Below, piece by piece: positions 33,362-41,183 of a stretch of 46,766 bases of DNA. Source of the DNA: Treponema sp. (lineage in GTDB: Bacteria; Spirochaetota; Spirochaetia; Treponematales; Treponemataceae); the NCBI GenBank assembly GCA_024695625.1, contig JAILHV010000002.1, positions 1 through 46,766 of the forward strand, written 5' to 3'. The first letter of the stretch is position 1. Each line of letters begins with the position of its first letter. The translations under genes and the position numbers were made by a program. The notes under the pieces were generated by a model, which saw only the letters and a list, made by a program, of their open reading frames with translations, made no database searches and was not told the DNA's origin.

Positions 33362-35179
33362 ATGAAGTTGAAATTTTTGAATTCTGCATGGCAGGAGCTT
33401 AAGAACTCTGCCCTAAAATTTCCGGCATTTTTTGCGGGAACTGTTGTTGCCGCGGTTTCTGCAACGCTTTCTGCTTGCAGCTACGATATATTCAAGAGCC
33501 AGTACGATGCCCTGCGCAAGTCCGGTGCTTCTTACGACAGCGAGGCATATTCGGCACTGCGCGAAAGGGAGAATGCCTTTTCTGAGAATGCAGGCTACCT
33601 TGCCCTTACTGCCGTCTGGTGCTGCGCGGCATCTTTTTTTGCGGAAATGTTCTGCCGCGTCCTGTGCGAAAATAAGGACATTCAGGGTAAAAAGAAAAGT
33701 CTGGTTCACGCTGCGGGACAGGTTTTGAGCGCAATACTTTCTGTTTCAATCTTTTTTCTTTTGAAGTCTGAAAGTGACTGGCGCTTCTTTATTTACGGTT
33801 CGTCCATGTTCATTTTTGTAGCCATGGGGCTTTGGATGCTGCACAAGTTCCAGGATGAAGAAAAGGTCGTGCCCAATGCGGTGGTTTCTCTTGTTATGCA
33901 AGGGATTACCGTAACCTGCCTTGTGCTGGGGCTTTTTCTTGTTGTCTTTGCATTCAAGAACCTTATCTATTCTTTTTCCAATAATATTCCATTTGCGGCA
34001 TGTTTTTTCTTTTCTTATTTTGTGATTGGAATGAACCTTTTGGTTTCTTGCGTTACGCGCCCGAGGGAAAGGGTTTCCATTCCAAAGGCTTTTGACGTAA
34101 TTGTTTCATGTGCGCTTCTTCCAATTTATGCGATGCTGCTTCTTGTGCTTTACGTTTATTTTGCAAAGTGCATCTTTACGCGCAGCATGCCGGTTGGAAT
34201 GGTAAATCCATTTGTGTCTGCCGCGACTGCCGTTTACCTTTTCTTTTATCTTGCCCTTCCGCATGAGGGAACTTTTTCTGCCGCCGGAAAATTCCTTCGC
34301 AGGTGGGGTGCCATCTTTCTTTTGCCCCTCATTGCCCTGCAGTGCTTTTCTTTTGGAATAAGGATTGGGGAATACGGTTTTACTCTTGCCAGGGTTGCAA
34401 GCCTTTATTATATAGCCGTGAGCATAGTCTTCTGCATTCTTCCTTTTGTTAAGAAGGGAAAATATATGAAGGCTGTTTACCTTGTTCTTTCTTTTGCTGC
34501 GTTCTTGATGGCAGTTCCTGGAACTGGTTGCATAAGCATTGCCCGCTTTAGCCAGACCTCCCGCATTGTGGGCATTTACAAAGCACATTCCCTCTATGAA
34601 AATGGAAGGCTTGACGCTGCAAAGGCTGAGGCTCTTCTTTCTGACAAGGAAAAGGCGGCTGTTGTTTCTGCTGCCGATGAACTTAATGACTTTGAGAAAA
34701 TGCCATCCTGGTGGGTTGAGTCTTCCAAAGAGGAAAATAAGTATGCTGATTCTTTTGAAAAGACCTTTGGTTTTGCCCATTCAACAAAATATGCAAGGCG
34801 GGCAAAAGGTGAGGCTATGGAACTTTACAATTCTCTTACGCTTTACCTGCCTGCAGGGGCTGCGCTGGACGTTGGGGAATTTTCCACCCTCTATTCATTT
34901 TATGAATCAGGCAGGGGGAGCAGTGATGGAAAAGGTGTAATTTCCTTTGGCCCCGAGTCTGAAGAAAAGGAACTTGATTTTACAAATGAACTTAAGGAAT
35001 TCCTGCTTAAAAATTCAAGCAAGTCGGAGGATAGCTATTCCCATGGCAAAGAGGTGGAGCATGTCCTTACCCTTAAAAAGGACGGCTGGACTGTTATCTT
35101 TACCCGCCTTGAGCTTTCCTTGAAGGACGGGGATTCGACCTTTTATGAGTTTTCTGCTTCGGGGTATGTTTGCAAATAG
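33362..35179 (+). CDS. Multi-pass membrane protein, DUF4153-like
   Basis: This 605-residue protein has roughly ten to twelve membrane segments over residues 15-395, then a soluble domain of about 200 residues. Segments such as 'LLPIYAMLLLVLYVYFAKCI' and 'SMPVGMVNPFVSAATAVYLF' followed by 'FYLALPHEG' match the layout I know from DUF4153 membrane proteins (Tyr-rich segment, then P-x-G, then an L-x-x-P helix). The function of that family is unknown. The C-terminal part contains 'SIARFSQTSRIVGIYKAHSL' and 'RLDAAKAEALLSDKEKAAVV', typical of the family's cytoplasmic or periplasmic tail. GAGG precedes the ATG. It is probably monocistronic. Confidence 0.65.
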   Translation: MKLKFLNSAWQELKNSALKFPAFFAGTVVAAVSATLSACSYDIFKSQYDALRKSGASYDSEAYSALRERENAFSENAGYLALTAVWCCAASFFAEMFCRVLCENKDIQGKKKSLVHAAGQVLSAILSVSIFFLLKSESDWRFFIYGSSMFIFVAMGLWMLHKFQDEEKVVPNAVVSLVMQGITVTCLVLGLFLVVFAFKNLIYSFSNNIPFAACFFFSYFVIGMNLLVSCVTRPRERVSIPKAFDVIVSCALLPIYAMLLLVLYVYFAKCIFTRSMPVGMVNPFVSAATAVYLFFYLALPHEGTFSAAGKFLRRWGAIFLLPLIALQCFSFGIRIGEYGFTLARVASLYYIAVSIVFCILPFVKKGKYMKAVYLVLSFAAFLMAVPGTGCISIARFSQTSRIVGIYKAHSLYENGRLDAAKAEALLSDKEKAAVVSAADELNDFEKMPSWWVESSKEENKYADSFEKTFGFAHSTKYARRAKGEAMELYNSLTLYLPAGAALDVGEFSTLYSFYESGRGSSDGKGVISFGPESEEKELDFTNELKEFLLKNSSKSEDSYSHGKEVEHVLTLKKDGWTVIFTRLELSLKDGDSTFYEFSASGYVCK

Positions 35180-35204
35180 GTGAACTGGCTAAAGTTTGCA
35201 TATT

Positions 35205-35300
35205 AAGGCACGGCAGGGAAGTGGCGGCTGTTTTGCGGTTCTTCGACCCTTCGACAGGCCCAGGGACCGCAGGAACCGGGTGCTATCTGTTTGCGGTAAA
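35205..35300. repeat. Partial intergenic repeat with CCTTCGACAGGCCCAGGG palindrome
   Basis: The gap between the DUF4153-like gene and citrate synthase carries GGCACGGCAGGG (shared with 32870 and 32940) and a palindrome CCTTCGACAGGCCCAGGG, the reverse of the GTTCCCTGAGCTTGTCGAAGG type found at 23500. It ends with a fragment GCGGTAAAAAATGGCAAG that is half of an H1 hairpin. Confidence 0.6.
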
Positions 35301-35382
35301 AAATGGCAAGATCTTCTTTGGGGGCACTTTTGTTTTGCAGATTAAAGCGCCGCAAGAAAAAAGTCAAAAATAGCTTTCATGC

Positions 35383-35411
35383 TTGCACAAGAGAAATAAA
35401 AATTGTATAAT
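35383..35411 (+). promoter_or_regulatory. Promoter of citrate synthase
   Basis: TTGCAC, a 17-nt spacer and a perfect TATAAT. The ATG is 56 nt further on, giving a normal leader with AAGGTAGG as ribosome site. Confidence 0.7.
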
Positions 35412-35467
35412 TATGTCTACTTTGTCAATGGTGACTGTATAAATATTCAGTAAGGTAGGTGGCACGC

Positions 35468-36904
35468 ATGGCTGATTTTTCTTTCATAAACAAGTTGTCG
35501 GTTTTGGCCCAGAATAATGACCCCATAGATCCTTCGCTTTACCAGAAATATGACGTGAAGCGCGGCCTTCGCTATGCAGACGGAAGGGGTGTTCTTGTTG
35601 GTCTTACCAGAATCGGTGATGTTGTTGGCTACAAGGTTGACGAGGCCGGTAACAAGATTGCTGTTCCGGGAAAGCTTATCTACCGCGGCTACAATGTTGA
35701 GGACATTGTTCACGACAGCCAGAAGAACCACCAGTTTGGCTACGAGCAGTGCGTCTACCTTCTTTTGTTTGGACAGCTGCCTACTGCTTCCCAGCTTGAG
35801 GAATTCAGTACGGCTCTGGGTGCCCTTAGGACTTTGCCTCCCAACTTTACGGAAGACATGATTATGAAGGCCCCTTCTAGCGACATAATGAACAAGCTTG
35901 CACGTGGCGTTCTTGCTTCCTATTCTTACGACAACAATCCAGAGGACCGTGCCATAACAAACGTCCTCCGCCAGTGTATTGAGCTTATTTCCCGCTTTTC
36001 AACTCTTGCGGCTTATGCTTACCAGGCAAAGAGGCGCTACTACGACGGAAAGAGCATGTATATTCACAATCCGGCTCCTTCTCTGAGTACGGCAGAAAAC
36101 TTTTTGCGTCTTATCAGGAGCGACAAGAGTTATACCCGCCTTGAGGCTGAAATTCTTGACCTTGCTCTTATCCTGCACGCTGAGCACGGTGGCGGTAACA
36201 ACTCTTCTTTGACGATTCACGTTGTTTCTTCTGCGGATACGGATACCTATTCTGCGGTGGCGGCTGCGGTTGGTTCTTTGAAGGGTAGGCGTCATGGTGG
36301 TGCCAACATCCGCGTAATGGAAATGATGGACGACATCAAGAGCCATGTTAGCGACTGGAGCAACGAGGCGGAAATACGCGAATATCTTAGGAAGATTGCC
36401 ACAAAGCAGGCTTTTGACCATACAGGCCTTATCTATGGTCAGGGTCATGCGGTATACACTATAAGCGATCCACGCGCACTTCTTCTCCGCGAAAAGGCTG
36501 CCGAGCTTGCACGCGAAAAGGGCATGGAGGAGGAATTCAACCTCTACCGCTCAATCGAAAAGCTTGCACCCGAGGTTATTTACGAGCTTCACGGCGACAA
36601 GAAGAAGATCTGCATAAACGTGGACTTCTACACAGGCTTTGTATACACTATGCTCAATATTCCCCGCGAGCTTTTTACTCCGCTTTTTGCAATAGCACGT
36701 ATTGCAGGCTGGAGCGCACACCGCATAGAAGAGCTTGTTGCTGGTGGCCGCATCTACCGTCCGGCTTACAAGAATGTTTCGGAAGAGCGTGAGTATGTTC
36801 CTATGGAATGCCGCAAGGAGTCCGATTCTGACCAGGCTACGCTTTTGGCTTCGGATTCAAGTGCGGATTCTAATGAAGTGCGTACTTCTGGGCCTAGCGA
36901 CTAG
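35468..36904 (+). CDS. gltA: Citrate (Si)-synthase family enzyme
   Basis: This 478-residue cytoplasmic enzyme condenses acetyl-CoA (or a related acyl-CoA) with oxaloacetate. Catalytic features are visible: 'LALILHAEHGGGNNSSLTIH' (first His), 'GSLKGRRHGGANIRVMEM' (His at the acetyl-CoA site), 'GQGHAVYTISDPRA' (oxaloacetate-binding region) and 'INVDFYTGFVYTML' (catalytic Asp). It is about 50-100 residues longer than typical bacterial enzymes, with an extended N-terminus and a polar C-terminal tail, like the long form in clostridia and spirochaetes. No other TCA gene is near, so it may serve glutamate synthesis. The start is ATG 35468; the tracked GTG 35459 sits inside the ribosome site. Confidence 0.9.
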   Translation: MADFSFINKLSVLAQNNDPIDPSLYQKYDVKRGLRYADGRGVLVGLTRIGDVVGYKVDEAGNKIAVPGKLIYRGYNVEDIVHDSQKNHQFGYEQCVYLLLFGQLPTASQLEEFSTALGALRTLPPNFTEDMIMKAPSSDIMNKLARGVLASYSYDNNPEDRAITNVLRQCIELISRFSTLAAYAYQAKRRYYDGKSMYIHNPAPSLSTAENFLRLIRSDKSYTRLEAEILDLALILHAEHGGGNNSSLTIHVVSSADTDTYSAVAAAVGSLKGRRHGGANIRVMEMMDDIKSHVSDWSNEAEIREYLRKIATKQAFDHTGLIYGQGHAVYTISDPRALLLREKAAELAREKGMEEEFNLYRSIEKLAPEVIYELHGDKKKICINVDFYTGFVYTMLNIPRELFTPLFAIARIAGWSAHRIEELVAGGRIYRPAYKNVSEEREYVPMECRKESDSDQATLLASDSSADSNEVRTSGPSD

Positions 36905-36954
36905 TATAGGGATTCTGATTCCATTTTTTCTTACTCATATCCTCTATGCAAAGC

Positions 36955-37052
36955 AGCCTAGCACGGATTGGAGGGGCCCGCCGCAGGCGGGTTGCGGAAC
37001 AAAGTGGAGCAATGGAGCGGGTCAGGGTCCCGCGGAACCCCGCAAAGCCGGA
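36955..37052 (+). repeat. B-family intergenic repeat
   Basis: CACGGATTGGAGGGGCCCGC, then CCGCAGGCGGG (hairpin CCCGCCGCAGGCGGG), then AATGGAGCGGGTC and CGCGGAACCCCGCAAAGC. It has the same block order as 10139-10209 and 18551-18613. No triple-hairpin tail follows. It lies between convergent genes. Confidence 0.65.
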
Positions 37053-37159
37053 TTTAAAATGGACTGCCTTGAATGCCCTGCATTTAAGGCACAGTAAAAA
37101 AAGAGATAAAGCTCCAAAAGAGAAAAATAAAAAATTGTGGCTGCCGGAAGTTTTTTTGC

Positions 37160-38362
37160 TTACCGTATGGCCTTGCTTATGATTCCGCCGCCCGCCGTGA
37201 TTCCGTCCCTGTAAAAGACGACCGACTGTCCCGGGGCAACCGCCCTCTGCTTTTCCTTGAATTGCACAAGGTAGGCCTTTCCTGCAAATTCTTCCCCGTC
37301 TTTGGGAGTGTATGGCGAAAGCACTGCCGCAACCGGTTTTGCAGCAAGACGGATTTTTACCTGGGCTTCAAAAGTGCAGTCTGGATCGTAGCCTGCTGGC
37401 CAAACCAAATCGTCTGCGATAAGTGAAGAGACAAAAAGTTCGCTGTCCGGGGCAAGCACCACAAGATTTTTTTCTTTGTCGATTGCGCAAACATAGAGCG
37501 GCACTTTTGCGCTTACGCCCAGCCCCCGTCTCTGGCCAATCGTATAGTGTTCTATTCCCCTGTGCCTTCCAAGAACGTGTCCGTCCAAATCGATTATGTC
37601 GCCGGGAACAGATGGCTTGTCTGCAAAGAGGTAGTCAAGGTAGGCTTCCGGGATAAAGTCCTGGCTTTCTTCCCTGTTTGCCGCAAGCAGACCCCGCTCC
37701 TTTGCCATGGCAAAAATGTCTTTTTTGGAGAACGTGCTAAGTGGAAAGCGTACTTTTTCCAGCACGTCCGAAGGTATGCGGTAAAGAAAGTAGGCCTGGT
37801 CTTTTGTGGCGTCTTGTGCTACTGCAATCTGTGCCGGTTTTGAACTTCCTGCCGGGTTTTGCGCTGCCTGTGAACCGTATGCGGATGAAAGGCTTTCACT
37901 TCCGCGGACAACTTTTGCGTAGTGGCCGGTGCAAAAATAGTCGTATTCAATGCCCAGCTTTTGTATTCCGGAAAGCAAAGCCCCAAATTTTATAAAGCGG
38001 TTGCACCTGATGCAGGGGTTGGGGGTACGGCCTGCCCGGTATTCAGCTTTAAAGTAGTCAAGAACCTCTTTTTGGTATGCGTCCTTTACGTCTATTACGT
38101 GGTAGGGAATGCCGTTCTTTTGGCAGAATTGCCTGCATTCGTCAATGTTTTCCTCTTCGCCCGGACCGTAGCAGCTTTCGTGCATTCCGACTGCTTCTGG
38201 CAATATGGGGAGGTCGCCTTTCCACAGGGACATGGTAACTCCGGTTACTATGCATCCCCTTTCCTTTAGGAGAACTGCGGTCATCGTTGAATCAACACCG
38301 CCAGACATACCAACTACAACGCGGTCTCCGGCCTTTGGCATTTCTAGTTCTGAATAGGTCAT
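37160..38362 (-). CDS. mnmA: tRNA-specific 2-thiouridylase MnmA, variant lacking the usual second cysteine
   Basis: This 400-residue cytoplasmic enzyme makes s2U34 in tRNA(Lys/Glu/Gln). The PP-loop 'VVVGMSGGVDSTMTAVLLKE' and 'GVTMSLW' bind ATP; 'RTPNPCIRCNRFIKFGALL' contains the first catalytic Cys; 'HYTIGQRRGLGVS' is the family signature. In E. coli the second catalytic Cys lies in 'STGICFIGE'. Here that stretch is 'NREESQDFIPEAYLD' with no Cys. The extra Cys in NPCIRC (Asp in E. coli) makes a C-x-x-C pair, which hints at an Fe-S-dependent mechanism. A low-complexity insert (about residues 148-167) is also unusual. The gene is preceded by a leaderless-type promoter. Confidence 0.88.
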   Translation of the reverse strand: MTYSELEMPKAGDRVVVGMSGGVDSTMTAVLLKERGCIVTGVTMSLWKGDLPILPEAVGMHESCYGPGEEENIDECRQFCQKNGIPYHVIDVKDAYQKEVLDYFKAEYRAGRTPNPCIRCNRFIKFGALLSGIQKLGIEYDYFCTGHYAKVVRGSESLSSAYGSQAAQNPAGSSKPAQIAVAQDATKDQAYFLYRIPSDVLEKVRFPLSTFSKKDIFAMAKERGLLAANREESQDFIPEAYLDYLFADKPSVPGDIIDLDGHVLGRHRGIEHYTIGQRRGLGVSAKVPLYVCAIDKEKNLVVLAPDSELFVSSLIADDLVWPAGYDPDCTFEAQVKIRLAAKPVAAVLSPYTPKDGEEFAGKAYLVQFKEKQRAVAPGQSVVFYRDGITAGGGIISKAIR

Positions 38363-38368
38363 TCCAAT

Positions 38369-38397
38369 AATATATCAATACGGTAGGATTTATGCAA
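38369..38397 (-). promoter_or_regulatory. Promoter of mnmA, predicted leaderless
   Basis: On the minus strand TTGCAT, a 17-nt spacer, TATATT, then ATTGGA and the ATG at 38362. The 6-nt gap puts +1 at the ATG. Confidence 0.6.
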
Positions 38398-38404
38398 TAT
38401 TTGT

Positions 38405-38670
38405 TTTAGGACGAAAGTCCTGCCTGTTCTACCATTTTACTCTTTGGCTATAATCGACATTTGCCATTTTTTACTCGGCAAACAAGGAGTGCCATGGATG
38501 GCACGTCAAGTGTTTGCATGTCAAACTGCGGGTTTTCGAAGAAAACCCATGGTAAAAAATGGCAAGGAGGCCATTTTTTACCCGCTTTCCGGTGCTTGCC
38601 CGCCTTACGGCGCGCGGCCCGTCAGTTCCTGCCGGTCGCCTTCGGCCACCTACAATCGGGCGTAGGCTGG
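38405..38670 (-). repeat. Intergenic repeat cluster with inverted triple-hairpin (copy 4)
   Basis: A C-family block (TTCTACCATTTTACTCTTTG at 38418) is followed by the triple-hairpin element in inverted orientation. Given as plus-strand sequence, H3 is GTGCC-ATGGAT-GGCAC (38489-38504), H2 is GGGTTTTC-GAA-GAAAACCC (38530-38548) and H1 is GGTAAAAAATGGC-AAGGAG-GCCATTTTTTACC (38551-38582). H3 differs from the other copies by a paired C-G to T-A change. A GGCGTAGGCTGGTGCGG tail (38648) is shared with 42325. Confidence 0.8.
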
Positions 38671-38680
38671 TGCGGTTGTC

Positions 38681-39397
38681 TTAGCCCTGTACTTGCTTCT
38701 GCAAACCTTTGACTTCTTCTATGGAAAGGTTTGTCATGTCTGCAATTTGCTCCAGGCTGCATATCTTTGCTTCCAGCATGCGGCGGGCTGTGTTCAATTC
38801 CCCTTGTTTTATTCCCCTCTGTTCAGCATTGTAGAGGCCTGTATTGTAGTCCATCTGGTCTTTAAAAATAGAATTCTCGATTGCCCAGTTGATGTCGTCT
38901 TGGCTTACTTTGCAGAGCGCGGTCTTTGCATTCATAATCCCTTCCTCGGAGAGTATGAGGCTTTCAAGGTAGTCTTTCTTGGCTTCATCTTCTGCATAAG
39001 AAAGAAACAGTCCCCATTTCTCCAGTTTCGTAAGTTTTTCTGGCGGTGTACCCAAGAGTTTCTTTATCTTGAGCAAATCAAAGAAGATAACATTGAGCCT
39101 TTCGCCAAGCTTTCCTCCGCTGGCCTTTCTCATAGTATACCACTCAAGGGCAGATTTGTCATCTTTGTCAAAGTGGAAGTCAAGCACGGAAATAAGGAAG
39201 CATCGCACCGTGGGTTTAGCAATGCCGTAGGTGACGGTCTTAGCATTGTTTTCTTTTCCATTTGTCCATCCTGGTGATTCATCATTTGCTTCTATAAATA
39301 TATATGCTTTAAAAGATCCATTTCTGACGCATTTACGACAATTTTCTTTGCAAAATGCTGTGCCGCAAAAACCATCTGCAATTCCACTGTTGAACAT
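38681..39397 (-). pseudogene. N-terminally truncated Rpn/PDDEXK-type nuclease
   Basis: The central part 'TVRCFLISVLDFHFDKDDKS', 'LNVIFFDLLKIKKLLGTPPE' and 'KLEKWGLFLSYAEDEAKKDY', together with the C-terminal 'LEQIADMTNLSIEEVKGLQK', match the Rpn family of recombination-promoting nucleases / PD-(D/E)XK transposase-like proteins. Those are about 290-310 residues and begin with the nuclease core, including a D...ExK. Here the first 60 residues ('GFCGTAFCKENCRKCVRNGS') do not resemble it and the catalytic residues are missing. The 5' end also coincides with the ilvB promoter. It is probably a decayed gene, although AAGGA before ATG 39397 would still allow translation. Confidence 0.6.
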
Positions 39398-39418
39398 CTT
39401 TCCTTAAAACTGTATAAT
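39390..39418 (+). promoter_or_regulatory. Promoter of ilvB
   Basis: TTGAAC, a 17-nt spacer and a perfect TATAAT. Its -35 box overlaps the ATG of the minus-strand nuclease remnant. The leader of about 24 nt holds GAGG before ATG 39449. Confidence 0.75.
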
Positions 39419-39448
39419 GGAGAATAAAGTTTTTTCTAAGAGGTTGAT

Positions 39449-41170
39449 ATGTTACTTAACGGTTCCCAGATAGTTGTTGAATGTCTTGTTGAACAGGGCG
39501 TTGATACGGTTTTCGGTTATCCCGGAGGAGCCATCCTTAATATTTACGATGAACTCTACAAGAATCAGGACAGGATTCACCACATTCTTACCGCCCACGA
39601 GCAGGGTGCATCCCACGCAGCAGACGGATATGCCCGTTCAACAGGAAAGGTCGGCGTCTGCATGGCAACATCCGGCCCCGGAGCAACAAACCTTGTAACA
39701 GGCATTGCCACCGCCTACATGGATTCATCCCCAATCGTGGCAATCACATGCAACGTTCCAACACCGCTTTTGGGAAGGGACTCATTCCAGGAAATAGACA
39801 TCACCGGCATCACCATGCCTATCACAAAACACAACTTCATGGTGCATAAGGTAGAAGACCTTGCCGCCACAATCCGCGAAGCCTTCATCATTGCAAAAAG
39901 CGGAAGACCAGGCCCAGTGCTTATAGACATTCCAAAAGAAGTCACCGCAAACCAGACGGAATTTGAGCCTTTAAAGAATCTCTCCGAAGCAAGCATTGAA
40001 CTTTCCAAAGGTAAGGACAACCTTCGCCGTGTCTTTAACGCATCAGTTCCATCCGACGAAGAAATTGCCGCCGCCGCACAAATAATCAATTCAGCAAAGC
40101 GCCCGGTAATCTATGCAGGCGGTGGAATCATCATAAGCGAGGCAGCAGAAAAGCTTAAGGACCTTGCCGTAAAAGCGGACATTCCTGTTAGCGAAAGCAT
40201 GATGGCACGCTCAGCATTCCCTTCATCAAATGCCCTTAACCTTGGCATGGTTGGTATGCACGGAACAAAAGCCAGCAACATGGCCGTAACAGAAAGCGAC
40301 CTTGTCCTTGCACTTGGAGCCAGGTTCAGCGACCGTGTAATTTCCGACGCAAAGCGTTTTGCAGAAAACAGCCGCGTATTCCAGATAGACGTAGACCCCG
40401 CAGAAATCAACAAGAACATACCTGTTGCAGGAAGCCTCGTTGGTGACGTAGGAGCAATCCTGGAAAGACTTCTTCCCCTCATCAATAAAAATGACCATGC
40501 AGAATGGAAGAGCCAGATAGAAGAATGGAAGAAGGTTTACCCCGCAATCTACGACGAGCATCCTTCAGACTCAATCAATCCAAAATTCCTTTGCGAATGC
40601 GTCCACAAAATTGCAGGTGACGATGCCTTTGTTACCACAGAAGTTGGTGAGCACCAGCTCTGGGTAGCCCAGCATTATCCATTTGAAAAGCCCCGCACCT
40701 TCATCACATCCGGTGGACTTGGAACAATGGGCTTTGGAACAGGAGCCGCAATCGGTGCCCAGTTTGCAAACCCAAAGAGACGCGTAGTCCACATAGCAGG
40801 CGACGGTTCATTCCGCATGAACTGCAACGAACTTGCCACAATCGGCCACTACAAGCTTCCAATCGTAATCGTCGTGGTAAACAACGGAACCCTTGGCAAC
40901 GTCCGCCTTTGGCAGCGTGTCTTCTACGGAAAACGCTATTCCGCAACCACCTTGGACTTTGGCCCGGACTGGGTTTCACTTGCCGCCGCATACGGAATCA
41001 AGGGCTACAAGGCAAACTCGGAAGTTGAATTTGAAAAGGTCTTTAAGGAAGCTCTTGACTCCGGAGAGGCCGCAGTTATAGATGCAAAAGTCGGAATAGA
41101 CGAACCCGTTCTTCCGATGGTACCCGGCGGAAAGCCAATCTTTGCCCAGGTGATGAATTTGGGAGACTGA
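39449..41170 (+). CDS. ilvB: Acetolactate synthase, catalytic subunit
   Basis: This 573-residue ThDP enzyme joins two pyruvates (or pyruvate and 2-ketobutyrate) in branched-chain amino acid synthesis. Visible features are the N-terminal ThDP domain with catalytic Glu in 'LTAHEQGASHAADGYARSTG' (E51), the FAD-region segment 'VLALGARFSDRVISDAKRFA', and the C-terminal ThDP/Mg motif 'GDGSFRMNCNELATIGHYKL' through 'VVNNGTLGNVRLWQ'. The length is normal. No ilvN regulatory subunit follows; the next gene, 14 nt on, is a DtxR-family regulator. FAD residues favour the anabolic enzyme over catabolic AlsS, but without ilvN this is not certain. Confidence 0.9.
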   Translation: MLLNGSQIVVECLVEQGVDTVFGYPGGAILNIYDELYKNQDRIHHILTAHEQGASHAADGYARSTGKVGVCMATSGPGATNLVTGIATAYMDSSPIVAITCNVPTPLLGRDSFQEIDITGITMPITKHNFMVHKVEDLAATIREAFIIAKSGRPGPVLIDIPKEVTANQTEFEPLKNLSEASIELSKGKDNLRRVFNASVPSDEEIAAAAQIINSAKRPVIYAGGGIIISEAAEKLKDLAVKADIPVSESMMARSAFPSSNALNLGMVGMHGTKASNMAVTESDLVLALGARFSDRVISDAKRFAENSRVFQIDVDPAEINKNIPVAGSLVGDVGAILERLLPLINKNDHAEWKSQIEEWKKVYPAIYDEHPSDSINPKFLCECVHKIAGDDAFVTTEVGEHQLWVAQHYPFEKPRTFITSGGLGTMGFGTGAAIGAQFANPKRRVVHIAGDGSFRMNCNELATIGHYKLPIVIVVVNNGTLGNVRLWQRVFYGKRYSATTLDFGPDWVSLAAAYGIKGYKANSEVEFEKVFKEALDSGEAAVIDAKVGIDEPVLPMVPGGKPIFAQVMNLGD

Positions 41171-41183
41171 CGCGGAGGCGCAG

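Noticed and set aside
34106-34780. 224-aa minus-strand ORF
   Set aside because: It is antisense to the DUF4153-like membrane protein and rich in Lys/Arg as expected for the complement of a hydrophobic gene.
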